Positions 7,387-12,139 of a stretch of DNA of 12,139 nt are shown here, piece after piece; positions within the stretch are counted from its first letter, which is position 1, and every line of letters begins with the position of its first letter. This DNA is from CAUZFZ01 sp963579025. Lineage in GTDB: Bacteria; Planctomycetota; Planctomycetia; Planctomycetales; Planctomycetaceae. The stretch lies in assembly GCA_963579025.1 (NCBI GenBank), contig CAUZFZ010000233.1:1-12139 (forward strand). Reading direction: 5' to 3'. A program made the translations under genes and the position numbers. A model generated the notes under the pieces. The model saw only the letters and a program-made list of their open reading frames with translations, was not told the origin of the DNA and did not search any database.

Positions 7387-7413
7387 GCGAAGATCATTTG
7401 CGGCAGACCCGGT

Positions 7414-7419
7414 TACAAT
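7414..7419 (+). promoter_or_regulatory. possible -10 box upstream of the Uma2 gene
   Basis: TACAAT matches the bacterial -10 consensus at 5 of 6 positions and lies 44 bases before the ATG at 7464, just after the lysS stop. There is no good -35 at normal spacing. If real, the Uma2 gene is transcribed on its own rather than by read-through from lysS. Confidence 0.3.
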
Positions 7420-7463
7420 GTTTCGACTCCCAATCCACGCTCTTCAGTTGACCAGTTGAGACC

Positions 7464-8222
7464 ATGAGCCTGATTCAGACGCCAACCGACATCGAGTATC
7501 CAGAATCGGACGGAGAACCGATGGGGGAAACTGATCTGCATCGCAACTGGATGATGCGTCTGTATGAGCTGCTTCGCTACCGCTATGAGGGTCAGTCGGT
7601 CTACATCGCCAGCGACTTGCTGCTGTATTACGTCGAAGGCCATCCCCAGAGTTTTGTGGTGCCCGACGTGTTTGTCGTGAAGGATTCTGACCCGGGAATG
7701 CGTCGGACTTTTCGTATCTGGGACGAGGGCCGGGTTCCCAACGTCGTCTTCGAAGTCACTTCGCGAGCCACACGTGCCAACGATGAAGTGACCAAACCAA
7801 AGACGTACGCTCGTATCGGGATTCGTGAGTTGTTTCTGTACGACCCAACTGGCGACTACTTGAAGACGCGATTGCAGGGATACCGACTGGACAATGGTGA
7901 TTATGCGCGGATCGAGCCGAACGCTTCCGGCGATCTGGACTGCGAAGAACTGGATCTACACATCTCATTGAATGGCGTCGATCTGGCGATTCACGACCGC
8001 ACGACCGGCCTCATCCTGCCGACAGCGGCCGAAGCACATCGTGCAGACGCTGAGGCGGAACGGGCCACAGCCGAGGCGGAACGGGCCACAGCCAGGAAGG
8101 AACGTGCCACAGCCGAGGCGGAACGTGCCACAGCCAGGAAGGAACGTGCCGCCCGCGAGGCTGCCGATGCAGAGGTCATTCGATTGCGGGAAGAGCTGAA
8201 ACGCTTGCGCGGGACCGACTGA
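7464..8222 (+). CDS. Uma2 family (DUF820) restriction-endonuclease-like protein
   Basis: A 252-residue protein. The first approximately 190 residues match the Uma2/DUF820 PD-(D/E)xK nuclease-like fold. VPDVFVV (66-72) carries the conserved PD, VVFEVTSRAT (94-103) the catalytic Glu, and a Lys follows near TKPKTYARIGIRELFLYDP (110-128). These features suggest an intact metal-binding site, but no activity is established for most members, which occur in large numbers in planctomycetes and cyanobacteria. The C-terminus (about 186-252) is a highly charged Ala/Glu/Arg helix, probably a coiled coil, encoded by a 21 bp tandem repeat and ending in a leucine-containing segment EVIRLREELKRLR. No toxin-antitoxin or restriction partner is adjacent. 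Its ATG has only a weak GAG-like ribosome site. It converges with hemB, with 14 bases between the stops. Confidence 0.88.
   Translation: MSLIQTPTDIEYPESDGEPMGETDLHRNWMMRLYELLRYRYEGQSVYIASDLLLYYVEGHPQSFVVPDVFVVKDSDPGMRRTFRIWDEGRVPNVVFEVTSRATRANDEVTKPKTYARIGIRELFLYDPTGDYLKTRLQGYRLDNGDYARIEPNASGDLDCEELDLHISLNGVDLAIHDRTTGLILPTAAEAHRADAEAERATAEAERATARKERATAEAERATARKERAAREAADAEVIRLREELKRLRGTD
8049..8153 (+). repeat. five tandem 21 bp repeats inside the Uma2 gene
   Basis: Units start at 8049, 8070, 8091, 8112 and 8133. Units 1, 2 and 4 read GC(C/T)GAGGCGGAACG(G/T)GCCACA (AEAERAT). Units 3 and 5 read GCCAGGAAGGAACGTGCCAC/GC (ARKERA plus T or A). Units 2-3 and 4-5 form a higher-order 42 bp period of alternating AEAERAT and ARKERA types. 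The 21 bp (7 residue) period equals a coiled-coil heptad, so changes in copy number keep the frame and the helix. Confidence 0.9.
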
Positions 8223-8236
8223 AAGCGCGAACGGGA

Positions 8237-9271
8237 CTACCCCAGCCACTCGGCGACCTGTGGCGCGAAGTATGTCAGGATGATGTCCGCTCCGGCTCTG
8301 CGGATTCCGGTCAATGTTTCCAGCGTGACAGCCTTCTCGTCGAGCCAGCCGGCCGCGGAGGCTGATTTGATCATCAGGTACTCACCGCTGACCTGATAAG
8401 CCGCGACGGGCAACGCTGTCTCCTCACGCAGCGCGCGGATGACGTCGAGGTACGGGCCGGCAGGTTTGACCATGACGATGTCCGCACCTTCGCCTTCGTC
8501 CAGTTCCAGTTCGCGGAGCGCCTCGCGTACGTTGGCCGGGTCCATCTGGTACGTCACCTTGTCGGCGGGGATCGGTTTGCCGCCGCTGGCTTTGGGAGCG
8601 GAATCGAGGGCTCCGCGAAATGGGCCGTAGAACGCGGATGCATACTTGGCGGTGTAGGCCATGATCGAGACGTCGCTGAAACCTTCTTCGTCGAGCGCCT
8701 GCCGGATGGCTCCTACGCGACCGTCCATCATGTCGCTGGGAGCAACGATGTCGGCTCCTGCTCGCGCCTGACAGATCGCCTGATCGCACAGAACGCGGAC
8801 GGTGTCGTCGTTCAGGATGATGCCGTCGTCGGAGACGATGCCGTCATGGCCGTCGCTGTTGTAGGGATCGAGGGCGACGTCGGTGACGACACACGTATCA
8901 GGGCAGGCGTCCTTGATGCGACGGATCGCTTCGGGAATCAGGCCAGCGTCGTTTCCGGCTTCATCGCCGGTCGGGGTCTTCAGGCTGTCGTCCACCTTCG
9001 GAAAGACCACGACCTTATCGATCCCCAGCCCTGCCACGCGCCGTACTTCTCCGACCAGTCCCGACAACGACCAGCGTGTCTGTCCGGGCATCGAGTCCAG
9101 CGGAACATTGTCGGCGTCTGCATGCAGAAACATCGGGTAGATGAGCTGTCCCGGATGGAGCCATGTCTCGCGGCACATCGAGCGAATGGCAGCCGACTTA
9201 CGATTGCGACGCGGACGGGACGGGAAATCCGGCTCGGTGGCAGCGAGCAACTCTTCGAACGACGAGGACAT
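8237..9271 (-). CDS. hemB: delta-aminolevulinic acid dehydratase (porphobilinogen synthase)
   Basis: Condenses two 5-aminolevulinates to porphobilinogen in tetrapyrrole (haem) synthesis; cytoplasmic. From the ATG at 9271 it has 344 residues, near the usual 320-340. An in-frame upstream start at 9352 would add 27 residues with no family likeness, so it is not used; a weak AGGA precedes the chosen ATG. The two active-site lysines are K209 (MAYTAKYASAFYGPFR) and K269 (VMVKPAGPYLD). The metal loop reads DVALDPYNSDGHDG (131-144). The three zinc-binding cysteines of the E. coli-type enzyme are replaced by A133, D135 and D143, so it should belong to the zinc-independent, magnesium-using class. Other hallmarks are APSDMMDGRVGAIR (177-190) and YQVSGEY (292-298). 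It lies downstream of the BBP7-like gene, 131 bases away. Confidence 0.96.
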   Translation of the reverse strand: MSSSFEELLAATEPDFPSRPRRNRKSAAIRSMCRETWLHPGQLIYPMFLHADADNVPLDSMPGQTRWSLSGLVGEVRRVAGLGIDKVVVFPKVDDSLKTPTGDEAGNDAGLIPEAIRRIKDACPDTCVVTDVALDPYNSDGHDGIVSDDGIILNDDTVRVLCDQAICQARAGADIVAPSDMMDGRVGAIRQALDEEGFSDVSIMAYTAKYASAFYGPFRGALDSAPKASGGKPIPADKVTYQMDPANVREALRELELDEGEGADIVMVKPAGPYLDVIRALREETALPVAAYQVSGEYLMIKSASAAGWLDEKAVTLETLTGIRRAGADIILTYFAPQVAEWLG

Positions 9272-9402
9272 GGGCGGCGATTCCTGCTGCTGTTCATACG
9301 TGTGATAGCAGGATTCTCGCGGCAGCCGGCTCAATTGGCAAAGGCTCCGCACGTCGACTGCAGTGATTCAGCATCAGGCCGTACAGTCGTGTGTGGGCTT
9401 CT

Positions 9403-10704
9403 CTAGAATCGAATCTCGCCGCCCACATTTAAGCCATGAAAGTACATGCGTTCGAAACTCGACTGCACGGTGATGTCGGCCAGTTCCTGGGGGCCGTTGT
9501 CGTTGTATCGAATGTTTCTGGAAGCGCGGCTGATATTGGTGACGCCCATGAACGTATAGCCAACGTGCAGCGTGGTGCTGGGGTGCAGGTGAATTCGTCC
9601 GTAGATCGAGAATTCACCTGCCACCGCAATTTTCTCGCCCGCATCTCCAGTGTCGACCCTTGGATCACCCTCCGAACGAAGGCTTTGAGTGAACACAGAA
9701 TTGCCGAACGTGTTCACGCCCACGCCGATTCGTGGCTCGATTCCGACGGTCACCCAACGCGACGGCATTTCAACGCGGACGCCGATTTGCGGGACGTAGG
9801 ACTGATTGTCCGACGTGGACGAAATCGTGCTGACCAGCGACGTCGGGAGGTTCCCGACCTGATTGAAGGAGCCGGTCTGAACCAGTTGCTCGCCGTAGTC
9901 CAGGTAGCGGAACCCGATGAGCGGCCGGACCTGCAGCGAGGGTTTCGGCAGGTACGAATTGAGCAGCAGCACGACGTCGGCTCCCCACAGGTCTGCTGAA
10001 GTCTTTGTGGCGAAGAACTCGTCGTAGATGAAGATGTTGTTGCTGACCTGACCGTTGAAGAGAGTACTTGTCGCAACGAAGGTCGGCAGTTCGGTGATGT
10101 TAAGCGGGTCGGGGAGTCCCAGCTCGTCGTCCAGAGTAAACTCTTCGGCGTTCTCAAATGAGAAGATGCTGGTCTCGATTGTTCCGAATGTAAACGGGAC
10201 TCCGAACGTCATTTTCCCGCCCTGAATATCCTCCAGCTTGACGAGCCCGAGTGTTTCAACCCGCGCCGTACCGGCGAGCTGGTTGATCAGTGTTGTCGAG
10301 AAAGGCACAGCCGGATCGTCCGTGACGAGGAGTGGTGACCCGAGCAGCACGTTGCCTGGCTTGCGATAATTCCAACTCAGAAACTCCATCCGGAAATAGG
10401 AATCGCGAGCGACGTCGCGCAGAAATTCGTCGAACGGAGATTCGCCATAGAACGGCCCCTCACGTCCGCCGAGGTTGTCATGCCCCCAGCGTGCAGCCCC
10501 CGGTTGATAGGGTCGCGTGACCGGTTGCTTCCCACTCCAGGCGTTTGCCACGGAATAGCCGTTGGATCCGTGCAGGCCGCGGCTGTGGGCTCCTGGTGGA
10601 CAGGTCGGGCACCACGTGTCCGCACCCGGCATCTGAGCATCGGCACTCAGCGGAGCCAGACTCGTCAGCAGCAGAGTGGCCATTGATGCGAATCGGCCGG
10701 TCAT
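9403..10704 (-). CDS. BBP7-like outer-membrane beta-barrel protein
   Basis: A 433-residue secreted protein from the ATG at 10704, supported by AGGA 8 nt upstream and by the signal peptide it reveals (MTGRFASMATLLLTSLAPLS then ADA, cleavage near 23). A longer frame to 10854 adds 50 residues with no signal and is rejected. The mature N-terminus carries WCPTCPPG (CxxC at 32-35) and a Gly/Ser-rich segment. A body of alternating beta strands follows, including FRMEFLSWNYRKPGNVLLGSP near 105-125, the BBP7-type start of the barrel. The last strand ends in GLNVGGEIRF with a terminal Phe, typical of outer-membrane barrels. BBP7 is a planctomycete family of unknown function, probably a porin-like barrel. 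The family assignment is by pattern only. Confidence 0.75.
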   Translation of the reverse strand: MTGRFASMATLLLTSLAPLSADAQMPGADTWCPTCPPGAHSRGLHGSNGYSVANAWSGKQPVTRPYQPGAARWGHDNLGGREGPFYGESPFDEFLRDVARDSYFRMEFLSWNYRKPGNVLLGSPLLVTDDPAVPFSTTLINQLAGTARVETLGLVKLEDIQGGKMTFGVPFTFGTIETSIFSFENAEEFTLDDELGLPDPLNITELPTFVATSTLFNGQVSNNIFIYDEFFATKTSADLWGADVVLLLNSYLPKPSLQVRPLIGFRYLDYGEQLVQTGSFNQVGNLPTSLVSTISSTSDNQSYVPQIGVRVEMPSRWVTVGIEPRIGVGVNTFGNSVFTQSLRSEGDPRVDTGDAGEKIAVAGEFSIYGRIHLHPSTTLHVGYTFMGVTNISRASRNIRYNDNGPQELADITVQSSFERMYFHGLNVGGEIRF

Positions 10705-10712
10705 AATCGGGT

Positions 10713-10716
10713 TCCT
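10713..10716 (-). promoter_or_regulatory. Shine-Dalgarno for the BBP7-like gene
   Basis: AGGA on the minus strand, 8 nt before the ATG at 10704. Together with the signal peptide it settles the start against the longer reading. Confidence 0.5.
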
Positions 10717-10848
10717 GCGGCAGGACGAGAGAATCGCGGCCCGCCAATGGGGTACATGAACATGCCGAGCCCGCGCGCTGTCAGCACATGGACTTTCAAT
10801 CGTATCGGTTGTACCGCCTGGGGAACTTGTTCCGATTCTGAGGGGCCC

Positions 10849-10854
10849 TGTCAA
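10849..10854 (-). promoter_or_regulatory. possible -35 box upstream of the BBP7-like gene
   Basis: A perfect TTGACA on the minus strand, about 145 bases upstream of the BBP7-like ATG. The -10 at normal spacing is poor (AACAAG), so this is weak. The TTG of this hexamer is what a gene caller might take as the start of a longer protein. Confidence 0.2.
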
Positions 10855-10884
10855 AAGATACCGATTCTACGGATTCTGACGCCT

Positions 10885-10902
10885 GCGTCGTGGTAGCGAC
10901 GC
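10885..10902 (-). terminator. GC hairpin just after thiL
   Basis: GCGTCG, six-base loop, CGACGC form a perfect 6 bp stem beginning 4 bases after the thiL stop. No T-run follows on the minus strand, so this may be a Rho-dependent or RNA-end-protecting structure rather than a classic intrinsic terminator. Confidence 0.35.
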
Positions 10903-10906
10903 GGAG

Positions 10907-11845
10907 TTATCCGATCGCGTGAACCCAGCCAATTCGGGGCAATTCAACACCACCACGAACAGGATCACTCAGCAGACAGCGACATTCGCGAGTGATCGTG
11001 CCGATCCGAGAGAGCTCGACATCCACCGGCGAATGAAGCAAGAGACGCTCGCCGTCCTCGGGCGAAACAGTGAACAGCAGCTCAAAATCTTCGCCGTCGC
11101 CTAATGCGTGCTGGAGTGGTGAACGCTGATCATCACATTGTGACGCCACCTGACTGATCGGGATGTGGTCAGAATTCAGGATCACCCCGACGCCGCTCTC
11201 TTCCAGAATGTGATAAATGTCCGCAACGAGTCCGTCGCTGACGTCCAGCATGGCGTGCAGGTCGACCGATTCATGCAGTCGGCGGGCTTCTTCGACACGA
11301 GGTTCAAACGTCAGATGGTGCCCAGCGAGGCTTCCACCGAGTCTCCCGGTCACGAACACCCAGTCACCAGGCCGCGCACCGCTGCGAGTGACCGGTCCGC
11401 GCGGATGGACATCCCCCATGATTGAGACATTGATCACGAGTGGCCCGTTCCATGAGGTGGTGTCTCCGCCGACGATGGTCACCCCGAATCGTTCGGCGGT
11501 CGAGTTCAGGCCGGCAAACAGCTCGTCGGCGAGCGAACCCGCAACGTCATGCCGTTGCTGCGGCAGCGCAAGACTGACAACGGCAAATCTGGGCTTGCCG
11601 GCCATTGCGGCAATGTCGCTCAGATTGACCGCCATGGCCTTACATCCAACTTGACGCGGCGTCGCTGGCGGGATCTCAAAGTGAACTCCTTCGAGCAACA
11701 GGTCCGTCGCCAGCAGACCGGTTTCCGGAAGACGTCGCACAACGGCCGCGTCGTCACCAATCCCCACCGGCACGTCCAGCCGAGCCCCGACAGTCTGACG
11801 GAATCGCTCAATCAGTTGGAACTCGGGCGACTTCTCCGGCAGCAT
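10907..11845 (-). CDS. thiL: thiamine-monophosphate kinase
   Basis: Phosphorylates thiamine monophosphate to thiamine diphosphate with ATP, the last step of cofactor synthesis; cytoplasmic. From the ATG at 11845 it has 312 residues, close to the usual 320. This start is chosen because GGAG lies 9 nt upstream and SPEFQLIERF matches the normal N-terminus (GEFxLI). A GTG at 11896 would add 17 unmatched residues and is the alternative. PurM/AIRS-like kinase hallmarks: VGIGDDAAV (27-35), ATDLLLEGVHF (46-56), VNLSDIAAM (73-81), IVGGDTT (124-130), VTRSGARPGDWVFVTG (152-167), LDVSDGLVAD (200-209) and GDGEDFELLF (249-258), with the metal-binding aspartates present. No other thi genes are nearby, which is common for thiL in scattered pathways. 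Confidence 0.95.
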   Translation of the reverse strand: MLPEKSPEFQLIERFRQTVGARLDVPVGIGDDAAVVRRLPETGLLATDLLLEGVHFEIPPATPRQVGCKAMAVNLSDIAAMAGKPRFAVVSLALPQQRHDVAGSLADELFAGLNSTAERFGVTIVGGDTTSWNGPLVINVSIMGDVHPRGPVTRSGARPGDWVFVTGRLGGSLAGHHLTFEPRVEEARRLHESVDLHAMLDVSDGLVADIYHILEESGVGVILNSDHIPISQVASQCDDQRSPLQHALGDGEDFELLFTVSPEDGERLLLHSPVDVELSRIGTITRECRCLLSDPVRGGVELPRIGWVHAIG

Positions 11846-11854
11846 GACTTGAGA

Positions 11855-11858
11855 CTCC
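11855..11858 (-). promoter_or_regulatory. Shine-Dalgarno supporting the thiL start
   Basis: GGAG on the minus strand, 9 nt before the ATG at 11845. No comparable site precedes the GTG at 11896. Confidence 0.45.
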
Positions 11859-11926
11859 GCGTGGGTCAGAGACCGGTCCCTGCGATAGGTATTCACGAAA
11901 CCCGACCAGTTCCGGCGTGTGCAGCG

Positions 11927-11955
11927 ATGATATGTCGATCAGCCCCTGTGGTCAC
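11927..11955 (-). promoter_or_regulatory. candidate thiL promoter
   Basis: On the minus strand GTGACC (4 of 6 to TTGACA), a 17 bp spacer and TATCAT (5 of 6 to TATAAT) lie 81 bases upstream of the ATG at 11845 and 30 upstream of the alternative GTG. No riboswitch-like leader is recognisable in the short space between promoter and gene. Confidence 0.35.
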
Positions 11956-12139
11956 GAATGAAACATTCTTGTCGTCGAGCCCTCACCTCATAGGGATGCA
12001 TTTGGGAAAGACACTGGTTGATGCCTCACTCTGGGGTCATCTGCTGTTCGTGACCGTTGAACTGTCGAATCGAACAGGGATAACATCCACGCAAATGACC
12101 GTCGAAATTGTCCTCGCTGACTCGTAATTCGGTGAGGTT
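11956..12139. other. window end, no supportable gene
   Basis: I see no convincing coding region. Plus-strand frames through here lack motifs, and a 43-codon reading from 11998 to 12127 has no ribosome site. On the minus strand, frames open at the window edge run only 33-49 codons to a stop, so the tail of an upstream minus-strand gene cannot be excluded. Confidence 0.4.

Noticed and set aside
7464..8222. Uma2 gene as part of a toxin-antitoxin or defence module
   Set aside because: Neighbours are lysS and hemB, with no antitoxin-, methylase- or defence-like gene within reach.
10705..10854. Fifty-residue N-terminal extension of the BBP7-like protein
   Set aside because: It begins with a TTG that is part of a TTGACA hexamer, lacks signal-peptide character, and the ATG at 10704 has a ribosome site and a clear signal peptide.
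10854..10906. Thiamine (TPP) riboswitch near thiL
   Set aside because: This region is downstream of thiL, and neither side of thiL shows the conserved TPP-aptamer core sequences that I would recognise.
11549..12127. 192-residue plus-strand open frame overlapping thiL
   Set aside because: It lies mostly antisense to well-supported thiL, and its translation has no recognisable domain.

Overview
The window looks like chromosomal DNA from a planctomycete, probably in or near the Planctomycetaceae. The basis is gene content: a DUF1549/DUF1553 protein with a CxxCH motif beside a Tat-exported DUF1501 protein and a WD40 protein, a BBP7-like outer-membrane barrel, and a Uma2-family protein. These families are strongly expanded in that phylum. 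Base composition is moderately GC-rich throughout, and no gene stands out as recently foreign. I made no database comparison, so the family calls rest on motifs I recognise.

Layout from the left. Positions 1-198 hold what looks like the 3' end of an unrecognised plus-strand gene whose reading frame seems to switch. Twenty-four bases later comes a plus-strand SAM-dependent methyltransferase (223-975). It converges on a three-gene minus-strand cluster, read 5481 to 1079: DUF1549/DUF1553 protein, DUF1501 protein, seven-bladed WD40 protein. The first two genes are separated by a nested inverted-repeat element of about 200 bp (3635-3835) that fits exactly between the stop of one gene and the Shine-Dalgarno of the next. 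A divergent intergenic region of 438 bp (5482-5919) with a strong hairpin separates this cluster from lysS (lysyl-tRNA synthetase, 5920-7386). A Uma2-family gene (7464-8222) follows; its 3' end is a 5 x 21 bp tandem repeat encoding a charged helix.

The right part is on the minus strand. hemB (8237-9271) converges tail-to-tail with the Uma2 gene. Upstream of hemB lie a secreted BBP7-like outer-membrane barrel (9403-10704) and thiL (thiamine-monophosphate kinase, 10907-11845). The last approximately 240 bp hold a plausible thiL promoter and no gene I can support.

Functionally this is a mix of housekeeping genes (lysS, hemB, thiL) and phylum-typical cell-surface or unknown-function genes. The three-gene DUF1549/DUF1501/WD40 unit probably works together, but its biochemical role is not established. 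I found no CRISPR array, rRNA, tRNA, phage genes or transposase. The most notable non-genic feature is the inverted-repeat element at 3635-3835. I do not see a clearly new multi-gene system here.
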